This document shows, piece after piece, positions 44,757 to 52,976 of a stretch of DNA of 64,000 bases. Each line of letters starts with the position of its first letter. The first letter of the stretch is position 1. Source of the stretch: Prauserella isguenensis (GTDB taxonomy: Bacteria > Actinomycetota > Actinomycetes > Mycobacteriales > Pseudonocardiaceae). The position numbers were made by a program, and so were the translations under genes. The notes below the pieces were generated by a model. The model was given only the letters and a program-made list of their open reading frames with translations, was not told the origin of the DNA and did not search any database. Location of the stretch: the NCBI RefSeq assembly GCF_014191605.1, contig NZ_JACHWU010000009.1:1-64000 (forward strand), written 5' to 3'.

Positions 44757-46250
44757 ATGCCGCACGCCGACAATTCGGCTGCCACGCTGTTCATCGACGG
44801 CGAATGGAGAACCGCCGCGGGCGGACACACGAGAGAGATCCGCTGCCCCGCGGACGGGACACTCGTCGCCACGGTCGCCGAAGCGAGCCGCACCGACGCC
44901 GAACAGGCCGTGGCCGCCGCGCGCCGGGCCTTCGACGACGGCGCGTGGCCGTCGAGCTCGGCGTGGGACCGCGGCGACCTGCTGCTGCGCGTGGCCGACA
45001 TCCTGGCGCGCGACAAGGCCGAGTTCGCCCGCGCGGAATCACTCGACACCGGTAAACGGCTCGTCGAGAGCGAGTTCGACATGGACGACATCGCCGCCTG
45101 TTTCCGCTATTTCGGCAAGCTCGCGGGCACCGATTCCGGACGGGTCGTCGACACCGGCACGCCCGATGCGATCAGCCGCGTGCAGTACGAGCCCGTCGGG
45201 GTGTGCGGCATGATCACGCCGTGGAACTTTCCGCTGCTGCAGGTGGCGTGGAAGGTGGCGCCCGCGATCGCCGCCGGTGACACGTTCGTGCTCAAGCCCA
45301 GTGAGTTGACGCCGAGCACCGCGATCCTGCTCATGCAGGCGCTCACCGAGGCCGGACTTCCCGCGGGCGTCGGAAACCTGGTGCTGGGCGCGGGCGCCGA
45401 GGTCGGCAGCGTGCTCGCCGAGCACCCCGACGTCGACCTGGTCTCGTTCACGGGCGGACTCCACACGGGACGCACGATCTCCGCGCTGGCGGCACCGACG
45501 GTGAAGAAGGTCGCGCTCGAACTCGGCGGCAAGAACCCGAACGTCGTGTTCGCCGACGCCGACTTCGACACGGCCGTCGACTTCGCCCTCACCGCGATCT
45601 TCCTGCACTCCGGCCAGGTGTGCTCCGCGGGCGCACGGCTGATCGTACAGGACGAGCTGCACGATCAGCTCGTCGACGAGATCGTGCGCAGGGCGGAGCG
45701 GATCCGCATCGGCGGGCCCTTCGACGACGACGCCGAGACCGGTCCACTGATCTCGGAGGGTCACCTGCGCAAGATCGAGGACTACGTCGCCAAGTCGGTC
45801 ACCGAGGGGGCCGTCCTGCGCACCGGTGGCGGACGTCCGGAGGGTGAGCGCTACGTCGATGGCCACTTCTACCTGCCGACCGTCCTCGACGAGGTGCAGC
45901 AGGGCTCGTATGCCGTCACCGAGGAGTCGTTCGGGCCGGTGCTGACCGTCGAGCGGTTCACCGACGAGGACGACGCCGTGCGGATCGCCAACGACACGCA
46001 CTACGGCCTCGCCGGGGCCGTGTTCACCGGTGACCCCGCCAAAGCCCAGCGCGTGGCGAACCGGCTGCGCCACGGCACCGTCTGGATCAACGATTTCCAC
46101 CCGTATCTGCCCCAGGCGGAATGGGGCGGCTTCAAGCAGTCCGGAATCGGCCGCGAACTCGGCCGCGGCGGTCTGGGTGAATACCAGGAAGCCAAGCACG
46201 TCTACCAGAATCTGCGACCCGGACCGCAGCACTGGTTCTCCGGCGAATAG
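44757..46250 (+). CDS. betB: Aldehyde dehydrogenase, probable betaine aldehyde dehydrogenase
   Basis: A 497-aa NAD(P)-dependent aldehyde dehydrogenase. Motifs are the TPWNFPLLQVAWKVAPAIAAG cofactor region, catalytic Glu in LELGGKNPNVVF, catalytic Cys in SGQVCSAGARL, and EESFGPVL. Together with the choline dehydrogenase downstream it would complete choline to glycine betaine. The start was placed at ATG 44757, where the conserved sequence begins. Substrate assignment rests on the locus. Confidence 0.88.
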   Translation: MPHADNSAATLFIDGEWRTAAGGHTREIRCPADGTLVATVAEASRTDAEQAVAAARRAFDDGAWPSSSAWDRGDLLLRVADILARDKAEFARAESLDTGKRLVESEFDMDDIAACFRYFGKLAGTDSGRVVDTGTPDAISRVQYEPVGVCGMITPWNFPLLQVAWKVAPAIAAGDTFVLKPSELTPSTAILLMQALTEAGLPAGVGNLVLGAGAEVGSVLAEHPDVDLVSFTGGLHTGRTISALAAPTVKKVALELGGKNPNVVFADADFDTAVDFALTAIFLHSGQVCSAGARLIVQDELHDQLVDEIVRRAERIRIGGPFDDDAETGPLISEGHLRKIEDYVAKSVTEGAVLRTGGGRPEGERYVDGHFYLPTVLDEVQQGSYAVTEESFGPVLTVERFTDEDDAVRIANDTHYGLAGAVFTGDPAKAQRVANRLRHGTVWINDFHPYLPQAEWGGFKQSGIGRELGRGGLGEYQEAKHVYQNLRPGPQHWFSGE

Positions 46251-46358
46251 GCCGGAATCACGGCGCGGAATCCCCTCGCCGCATTTTTCGCACTACGCAG
46301 GAAACGACCACCCGGGACACGTGTGTCCGCACACCGCCCCGGGAAAGGAGTTCAGGGC

Positions 46359-47945
46359 ATGAGTGCGCCCAACCACGACGCCGGACTCGGCGAGTTCGGC
46401 TACACGAACAAACTGAAACGCAGTCTCGGCGGATTCCATACGTTCGCCGCAGGGATCAGCTACATCTCGGTGCTCACCGGCACCTTCCAACTGTCCTATT
46501 TCGGACTCGGCCTCGGCGGCCCCGCCTACTGGTGGTCCTGGCCGATCGTATTCGTCGGGCAGTTGCTGGTGGCGTTGAGTTTCGCCGAGCTGGCCGCGCG
46601 CTATCCCATCGCGGGTTCGGTCTACAACTGGGCGAAGAAGCTCGGCGGACGCCACGTCGGCTGGCTCGCCGGCTGGATGATGCTGCTGGCCTCGATCGTG
46701 TCGATCTCGGCCACGGCACTGGCCTACCAGAACACGCTGCCGCAGATCTGGGAAGGATTCCAGTTCGTCGGCGACGGCGGCAACGCCACGGACGCGGCCG
46801 TCAACGGAATCGTCCTCGCGATGCTGCTGATCCTGTTCACCACGCTCGTCAACGCCTACGGCGTACGGCTGATGGCCCGGATCAACAGCACGGGCGTGTT
46901 CATCGAGCTGGTCGCCGCGGTGGCACTGATCGTGGCGCTGGCGCTGGTCGTGGTGAATCCGCCGACCGTCGTGTTCGAGACGGCCGGCACCGAGGCCGCC
47001 CACGGCGGCAGCTACCTGACGGCGTTCCTGGTGGCCGGGATCGCCTCGTCGTACGTCATGTACGGCTTCGACACCGCGGCCTCGCTCGGCGAGGAGTCGA
47101 TCGACCCGCACCGCAACGCTCCGAAGGCGATCCTGCGGGCGCTGGTCGCGTCGTTCGTGCTCGGTGGTCTGATCCTGCTGTTCGGCATGATGGCCATCCG
47201 CGACCTCGACGCCCCCGAACTCGGCGTCTCCGGCCTGCAGTACGTGCTCAGCGACGCGCTCGGCCCGTTGGTCGGCAGGCTGTTCCTGCTGGGCATCTTC
47301 GTGGCGATCACCGTGTGCGTGCTGGCCGTGCACACCGCGGCGATCCGCATCATGTTCGCCATGGCCCGTGACAACGCGCTTCCCGGTGGCAAGCGGCTCG
47401 CGCGCGTCAGCCCGCGGTTCCGGACGCCCGTGCTGCCCGCGGTGTTCATCGGAGTGCTAGCCGTCGTGCTGCTGCTGGTGAACATCGGCCAGCCGCAGAT
47501 CTTCACCGCGGTGACGTCGCTGGCGATCATCCTCATCTACATCTCGTATCTACTGGTCACTATCCCGATGCTGGTCGCACGGCTACGCGGGAAGTGGCGG
47601 CCGACGAAGGAGGAAGGCCGGTTCAGCCTCGGCAGGCTCGGTCTGCCGATCAACGTCCTCGCCGTCGTCTGGGGTCTGGGCATGACGGTGAACCTCGCGT
47701 GGCCGCGCACCGAGGTGTACAACGCCGAGCCGCCACACCACTGGTACCTGCAGTACAGCGCCGTGTTGTTCGTCGGGATCGCGGCCGCGGGCGGATTCGC
47801 GTACTACTGGTTCGTCCAGCGGCACAGGGTCGGCGTGCTCGCCGACCACGCCGCCGAGACGTCCGCACCGGACTCCACCGCCTCCGGGTCCCACGACGAC
47901 ACGACCACGCCGACGACCGACCGCGAAGCCTCGAGCCTCGCCTGA
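46359..47945 (+). CDS. APC-family amino acid/choline-type permease
   Basis: A 528-aa transporter with about 12 membrane helices of the amino acid-polyamine-organocation family. The N-terminus (LGEFGYTNKLKRSLGGFHTFAAGISYISVL) is typical of the BAT1/choline-like branch. Between betB and betA it is a good candidate for uptake of choline or a related precursor. GAAAGGAG precedes the ATG by nine bases. The last 40 residues are a Ser/Thr/Asp-rich cytoplasmic tail. Confidence 0.85.
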   Translation: MSAPNHDAGLGEFGYTNKLKRSLGGFHTFAAGISYISVLTGTFQLSYFGLGLGGPAYWWSWPIVFVGQLLVALSFAELAARYPIAGSVYNWAKKLGGRHVGWLAGWMMLLASIVSISATALAYQNTLPQIWEGFQFVGDGGNATDAAVNGIVLAMLLILFTTLVNAYGVRLMARINSTGVFIELVAAVALIVALALVVVNPPTVVFETAGTEAAHGGSYLTAFLVAGIASSYVMYGFDTAASLGEESIDPHRNAPKAILRALVASFVLGGLILLFGMMAIRDLDAPELGVSGLQYVLSDALGPLVGRLFLLGIFVAITVCVLAVHTAAIRIMFAMARDNALPGGKRLARVSPRFRTPVLPAVFIGVLAVVLLLVNIGQPQIFTAVTSLAIILIYISYLLVTIPMLVARLRGKWRPTKEEGRFSLGRLGLPINVLAVVWGLGMTVNLAWPRTEVYNAEPPHHWYLQYSAVLFVGIAAAGGFAYYWFVQRHRVGVLADHAAETSAPDSTASGSHDDTTTPTTDREASSLA

Positions 47946-47962
47946 GCCGGAAGGGAATTCCC

Positions 47963-49504
47963 ATGACCGATCAGTTCGACTACGTCGTGGTGGGCGGTGG
48001 CAGCGCGGGCGCCGCGGTCGCATCGCGCCTGTCCGAGGACCCCGACGTCACCGTGTGCCTGCTCGAGGCCGGACCGTCCGATGTGGGCGATCGCAACATC
48101 CTCGAGCTGAACCGCTGGATGGCACTGCTGGAGTCCGGTTACGACTGGGACTACCTCATCGAGCCGCAGGAGAACGGCAACTCGTTCATGCGGCACGCCC
48201 GTGCGCGCGTGCTGGGTGGCTGCTCGTCGCACAACTCGTGCATCGCGTTCTGGGCGCCCGCCGAGGACCTCGACGAGTGGGAGTCGATGGGCCTGCCGGG
48301 CTGGGGCGCGAAGGACGTCTTCCCGTTGTACAAGCGGCTGGAGACCAACGACGGCCCCGGTGAGCACCACGGCCGCAGCGGTCCGGTGACCATCCGCACC
48401 GTCCCGCCGAACGACCCGTGCGGTGTGGCGCTGCTCGAGGCGTGCGAGCAGCAGGGCATCCCGACCACGGAGTTCAACTCCGGTACGACCGTGACCCGTG
48501 GGGCGAACTGGTTCCAGATCAACGCCCGCGAGGACGGCACTCGCTCGTCGTCGTCGGTGTCGTATCTGCATCCCGTGCTCGACCGGCCGAACCTGGAGAT
48601 CCGGACGAACGCGTGGGCGAAGAAGGTCACCTTCGACGGCACCCGCGCCACCGGGGTGCAGTACCTCGACGACGACCAGATCCACACGCGCGCCGTCACC
48701 GCCCGCCGCGAGGTCGTGCTGTCGACGGGCGCGATCGACACGCCGAAGCTACTCATGCTGTCCGGCATCGGCCCGGCCGAGCACCTGCGCGAGTTCGGCG
48801 TCGACGTGCTGGTCGACTCCCCGGGCGTCGGCTCTACGTTGCAGGACCACCCCGAAGGTGTCATCAGCTGGGACGCGAAACAGCCGATGGTCGCCGACTC
48901 GACGCAGTGGTGGGAGATCGGCATCTTCACCCCCACCGAGGACGGCCTCGACCGGCCGGACCTGATGTTCCACTACGGCTCGGTGCCGTTCGACATGCAC
49001 ACGGTGCGGCAGGGCTATCCGACGTCGGAGAACGCGTTCTGCCTGACGCCGAACGTCACCCGTGCCCGCTCCACCGGTACGGTTCGCCTGCGCAGCAGGG
49101 ACTTCCGCGACAAGCCCGCCGTCGACCCGAGGTACTTCACGCATCCCCACGACATGCGCGTCATGACCGCGGGCGTCACACTCGCGCGCAAGATCGTCGA
49201 GCAGCCCGCGATGCGCGACTGGGCCGGCGCCGAGCTCTTCCCCGGGCCGGATGTGCGCACCGACGACGAGATCGCCGACTACGTCCGCCGCACCCACAAC
49301 ACCGTCTACCACCCGGCGGCGTCCGTCCCGATGGGCGCCGAGGCCGACAAGCCGCTCGACGAGCGGCTGCGGGTGAAGGGCGTGCACGGGTTGCGCGTGG
49401 CGGACGCCTCGGCCATGCCGTTCCTCGTGGCGGTGAACCCCAACATCACCACGATGGCCATCGGCGAGAAGTGCTCCGACATGCTCAAGGCCGACAACGC
49501 CTGA
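47963..49504 (+). CDS. betA: GMC oxidoreductase, probable choline dehydrogenase
   Basis: A 513-aa FAD enzyme. The FAD-binding motif is VVVGGGSAGAAVASRLSE (about 8-25), GMC signature 1 lies around RARVLGGCSSHNSC, signature 2 is STGAIDTPKLLMLSGIGP, and the catalytic His region is YHPAASVPMG. It would oxidise choline to betaine aldehyde. The spacing to the permease (17 bases) indicates one operon, ended by the terminator at 49621. Confidence 0.88.
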   Translation: MTDQFDYVVVGGGSAGAAVASRLSEDPDVTVCLLEAGPSDVGDRNILELNRWMALLESGYDWDYLIEPQENGNSFMRHARARVLGGCSSHNSCIAFWAPAEDLDEWESMGLPGWGAKDVFPLYKRLETNDGPGEHHGRSGPVTIRTVPPNDPCGVALLEACEQQGIPTTEFNSGTTVTRGANWFQINAREDGTRSSSSVSYLHPVLDRPNLEIRTNAWAKKVTFDGTRATGVQYLDDDQIHTRAVTARREVVLSTGAIDTPKLLMLSGIGPAEHLREFGVDVLVDSPGVGSTLQDHPEGVISWDAKQPMVADSTQWWEIGIFTPTEDGLDRPDLMFHYGSVPFDMHTVRQGYPTSENAFCLTPNVTRARSTGTVRLRSRDFRDKPAVDPRYFTHPHDMRVMTAGVTLARKIVEQPAMRDWAGAELFPGPDVRTDDEIADYVRRTHNTVYHPAASVPMGAEADKPLDERLRVKGVHGLRVADASAMPFLVAVNPNITTMAIGEKCSDMLKADNA

Positions 49505-49620
49505 CGCAGGGCGGTGTCCGCACCGTCTCGCCACGTCCGGGTGCGGTCCCCCGGTACCCGGCCGCGGCGGAGCCTGCCCGCGTCGCGAACCCCGAGCGCG
49601 CCGCGGGCACGGTCCCCACG

Positions 49621-49660
49621 GCGTGGCCCCTCCCGGATCTCAGTCCGGGAGGGGCCACGC
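49621..49660 (+). terminator. Terminator of the choline operon
   Basis: GCGTGGCCCCTCCCGGA (49621-49637) pairs perfectly with its complement (49644-49660), a 17-bp stem with a 6-base loop, 117 bases after the betA stop. Confidence 0.88.
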
Positions 49661-49740
49661 GACCGGGCCCGGAGTGTGACCTGCGCCCGAGATGTCGGGT
49701 ATCGGCCCGGCCGCGGCGGCTCATCGGTGATACTCCTGCG

Positions 49741-50037
49741 GTGACATGGACGATCTGGCTGATCGGCGCGCTCGTGCTGATCAGCGCCGGTGTGGCGAGC
49801 GCGTACCTGCCCCGGCTGCGCGCGCACGCGGACCGGAAACGCGCGGCCTGGGCGACGGCGACAGCGGCGATCGCCGCCGCGGGTGTGAGCCGCGACGCCT
49901 GCACCGCCGATGTTCCCGAAGCACGGCGACTGCTCGCCGAGGCCGAGGCGCTGAGCGGTGGCCCGGCCGCGGCCCGGGTCGCGACGGAGCTGGCCGAACG
50001 GGCCGACCCGCTGTGGCGGGAGGCGCGCGATGGCTGA
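49741..50037 (+). CDS. Small hypothetical membrane protein
   Basis: A 98-aa protein with one N-terminal membrane helix (about 3-22, IWLIGALVLISAGVASAYL) and a cytoplasmic alanine-rich helical tail. It is the first gene of an unrecognised three-gene operon and overlaps the next gene by eight bases. The GTG start has only a weak ribosome-binding site. Function is unknown. Confidence 0.6.
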   Translation: MTWTIWLIGALVLISAGVASAYLPRLRAHADRKRAAWATATAAIAAAGVSRDACTADVPEARRLLAEAEALSGGPAAARVATELAERADPLWREARDG

Positions 50038-51484
50038 CCGCACTCTCGGCCTCGCCCGTTGGGTGCTGGCGGGCGTCGCCGTCACCGTCGCGGTGGTCTT
50101 CCTCCTCCACCAGCGCCAGGGCGACATCGACGTCAGCTACGGGCAGTCGCCGTCGTCGGATTACGAGGAAGGTGACGCGGGCGAGCTGAGCGGCCACTCC
50201 GCACCCTCCACCGCCGAGATGGTCCGGCGCGTGCAGGCCGAGCCCGTCGTCCGGCTTCCGGGGTCGAACGCGACGTGGCACCGGCGGTGGCTGCGCGAGC
50301 ACGTCGGCATCGACGGCGTGCGGCTGCTGTTCGCCCCGCCGGGGCTCGACGAGCAGGATACCGAGCGGGTGCGCGACGTCGCCGAGGATCCCGCCATCGT
50401 CGACGCGCCGTTCGAGCTGGTCACGGTCACCGGCACGAAGGTCCGCAGCGGCGTGTACACGGCCGTTCCCGACGACGTCGACGGGTTCCAGCGGCAGTTC
50501 GCCGCCGGCGACGTCACCGGGCTGCTCGCCGCGGTGATCACCGGTATGCGGGACGAGGGCGACCCTCCGGCGGCCCCGCGTGTGGCGTGGCGTGAGCCCA
50601 CGACTGCCGAGGTCGACGCCGTGGCCGCCGACCTGGAACGCGACGGGGTTCACGTGGCCGAGGGCGCGACGCTGTCGGACGTGCCCGGCAACGCCTCGAA
50701 CGCGTTCCCCGACACCGAACCGCTGGTCGTCGCATTGCCACGACAAGACACCGCGTTGCCGCGACAAGACGGCGCATCGCCGCGGCAGGACACCGCGCTT
50801 CCGCGGCAGGACACGGGCCGGCCGGTTCCGGACTACGCACCGGCCCTCGCCGACCGGTTCCCGGACACTCCGGTCGTCGTCGTGTACGGCTCCTACATCG
50901 ACTACGCCGGTCCGCACCGCGACGAGTTCTACGAGGTTGCGACCGCGGGGGTGTACGGCATGCTCGGCGACCGCCTCGGCCGGTACGACTACCCGCAGGA
51001 CAACGTCCTGTTCGCGTGGCTGAACAAGGTCACCGACATCCGGTATGCAGGCCTGTTCGACCGGCCGCTGCCGTATCAACCGTTCGACCCGCTGCAGGTC
51101 ACGATGCCTGCGCTGCCGTTCGTGTTCGCCGGGTGTGTGCTGGGCTTCGTCGTGCTGTCGGTGACCGCGCTGCGCCGCAGGCCCTCGCACGGCAGGCCAC
51201 CGACGGTGCGGTTGGCCGCGCTGTCGGCGTTGTCGGTCGAGGTGTCGGGGCTGACGACGGAGACCGGCAACCCGTCGTTGACCCGCGCGATCACGCACCT
51301 CGACGCGGCGAAGGAACTCGACTGCTCCCTCGTGGCCACCAGGAACGCTCACAAGCTCCTGGACAAGGCCGAGGAGGAACTGAGCGAGACGGCGCGGCTG
51401 ATCGGGCGTCGTGACTACGAGCCGCGGCGCTACGTCATGGGCTGGGAACCGTCGTCGCAGGCTGGGGAGTGTGGTCGGCGGTGA
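50030..51484 (+). CDS. Hypothetical membrane protein with extracytoplasmic repeat region
   Basis: A 484-aa protein of unknown function. One membrane helix lies at about 9-27 and a second at about 363-382 (LPFVFAGCVLGFVVLSVTAL), placing about 335 residues outside the cytoplasm and a helical tail of about 100 inside. The external part holds four copies of the heptapeptide (A)LPRQDT between about residues 235 and 262. It is coupled by overlaps to both neighbours. The architecture (two helices, large outer domain) would suit an envelope sensor or assembly factor, but this is a guess. Confidence 0.7.
   Translation: MADRTLGLARWVLAGVAVTVAVVFLLHQRQGDIDVSYGQSPSSDYEEGDAGELSGHSAPSTAEMVRRVQAEPVVRLPGSNATWHRRWLREHVGIDGVRLLFAPPGLDEQDTERVRDVAEDPAIVDAPFELVTVTGTKVRSGVYTAVPDDVDGFQRQFAAGDVTGLLAAVITGMRDEGDPPAAPRVAWREPTTAEVDAVAADLERDGVHVAEGATLSDVPGNASNAFPDTEPLVVALPRQDTALPRQDGASPRQDTALPRQDTGRPVPDYAPALADRFPDTPVVVVYGSYIDYAGPHRDEFYEVATAGVYGMLGDRLGRYDYPQDNVLFAWLNKVTDIRYAGLFDRPLPYQPFDPLQVTMPALPFVFAGCVLGFVVLSVTALRRRPSHGRPPTVRLAALSALSVEVSGLTTETGNPSLTRAITHLDAAKELDCSLVATRNAHKLLDKAEEELSETARLIGRRDYEPRRYVMGWEPSSQAGECGRR
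50732..50815 (+). repeat. 21-bp tandem repeat, four copies, inside a membrane protein gene
   Basis: The units 50732-50752, 50753-50773, 50774-50794 and 50795-50815 encode ALPRQDT, ALPRQDG, ASPRQDT and ALPRQDT. Codon use differs between copies, so the array is not a very recent duplication. Confidence 0.88.
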
Positions 51485-51895
51485 CCGTGTTCAAGAAGCC
51501 GTTCACACCGGCCGTCCTCGTCGCCGTCGCACTCGCGGGCTGGGCGGCGGTCAGCGGCGGGCTGTTCGACGGTCCGGTCGCGAGCACGCTCCGCGCCTCG
51601 TCGGTCCACGCCGCGCCGGACTACGACCTGGACACGTACGCCGCGGAACGCGTGATCGGCAACCGCAAGCTCACCGTCGGGTTCCTCTCCCCCGACGACG
51701 ACGCGAGCGAGGTGTGCGACGACGTCGCAGCGGAACTTCGTCACGCGCTACCGCGGTCTGGTCGACGACTATGTGGCTCTGACCCGTGACGTCGCGGGCG
51801 CGGACGACGAGAATCTGAACGCGCTCGTCGAGCAGGCACGCGAGCTGCACCGGAAGGCCACCGCGCTGCAGGATGCGACGCCGGCACCGGTGTGA
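51481..51895 (+). pseudogene. Hypothetical exported protein with apparent frameshift
   Basis: The GTG at 51481 overlaps the previous stop. The first frame encodes an N-terminal membrane helix or signal (PAVLVAVALAGWAAVSGGLF) and runs to ASEVCDDVAA, then turns into nonsense ending at 51789. One base further, an uninterrupted sequence continues (NFVTRYRGLVDDYVALTRDV ... ALQDATPAPV, stop 51893-51895). The total is one base more than a multiple of three. Removing one G at 51732-51733 restores a 137-aa protein, the third member of the unknown operon. Confidence 0.6.
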
Positions 51896-51973
51896 CGGCC
51901 GGCGCGTGCTGCGCGGAGACGTCCGCGCGGGACCGCAGGCTCCGGACCCGCCGGCCCCGGCCGTCGCCGCGGG

Positions 51974-52588
51974 TCACTGATCGCTGGTCAGTGGCACGAA
52001 CGCAACGGGCATGAGGTCCTCGCGACGCCCGCCCCGGACCCGGACGAGCTGCCCGGTGTCCCCGGCTCCCACCGGGCACACCAACGTCCCGTCGGGAGTG
52101 AGCTGGTCGAGCAACGCGCGAGGGATGTCACCGGCCATGGCCGCCACGGAGACGGCGTCGAACGGGGCCCGGTCCGGGGCGCCGCGGGTTCCGTCCGCGT
52201 TGCGGACCTCGACGTTGTCGTGACCGAGTTCGGCGAGCAACTCACGCGCACGACCGGCGAGCTCCGGCTGCCGCTCGATCGCCACGACCCGACCGGCGCA
52301 CAGGGACAGCACCGCCGCGGCGTACCCGGTCCCCGCGCCGACCTCCAGCACCTCGTCGCCGGGGTTCAGGTCCAGCATCTCCGCCATCCGGGCGACCATG
52401 TCCGGCGCAGAGATCGTCTGGCCCGCGCCGATCGGCAGCGGACTCTCGTCGTAGGCCTCCCCGGCGCTGTCCGGGTGGACGAACCGTTCACGGGGAACGA
52501 CGGCCATGGCATCGAGCACCCGCGCATCGGTGACCCCGGCACGCCGCACTCGCGCAACCATCGCCTCACGGGCCTCTTCCGTACTCAT
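51974..52588 (-). CDS. pcm: Protein-L-isoaspartate O-methyltransferase
   Basis: A 204-aa SAM-dependent methyltransferase that repairs isoaspartyl residues. Motifs are RERFVHPDSAGEAYDESPLPIGAGQTISAP (substrate-binding region), VLEVGAGTGYAAAVLS (SAM motif I) and VGAGDTGQLVRV. The start MSTEEAREA was chosen at the family's normal N-terminus; the longer frame adds 35 unrelated residues. Confidence 0.9.
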   Translation of the reverse strand: MSTEEAREAMVARVRRAGVTDARVLDAMAVVPRERFVHPDSAGEAYDESPLPIGAGQTISAPDMVARMAEMLDLNPGDEVLEVGAGTGYAAAVLSLCAGRVVAIERQPELAGRARELLAELGHDNVEVRNADGTRGAPDRAPFDAVSVAAMAGDIPRALLDQLTPDGTLVCPVGAGDTGQLVRVRGGRREDLMPVAFVPLTSDQ

Positions 52589-52976
52589 CCGGCCAACCTC
52601 GTTCTCGTTCCGCGCGACCTCGACCCGTGGTCTACCCCGCCGCTGCGCCGTCGAATCACCCGTGGCGGCGCACCACGTGCGCGTGTTCTGCACTCGCGGG
52701 GCCGTGTTGCGGTTTCAGGGGCGCGTATTGCGGATTCAGGGGCGCGTGTTGCACTTCCGCGTTTCCCACGGAGGACGCCCCGGTCGGCGCGTGGGCGGGT
52801 GCTGCACCGTGCGCCGCGACCACGTGAACGTCGACGCTCGACCGTTGCCGTCGGGCCGCGCGGGCCCGCCTCGATGAGATCGATGTCCGGAAAGACGGAG
52901 GAGGCACGGTCACGGCTGCCGATCGAGGCCCGTCGGGGCCGTGGCCACACCGGACCACGGCCCCGAACGCCGAGTG
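52589..52976. other. 388-base intergenic stretch with short repeats
   Basis: It contains the 21-bp repeat block at 52697-52759. No reading frame on either strand has a plausible start site or recognisable product. Confidence 0.4.
52697..52759. repeat. 21-bp imperfect tandem repeat, three copies
   Basis: The units 52697-52717, 52718-52738 and 52739-52759 resemble GGGGCGCGTATTGCGGATTCA, with a further decayed copy just upstream. The array lies about 110 bases upstream of the pcm start. Confidence 0.7.
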
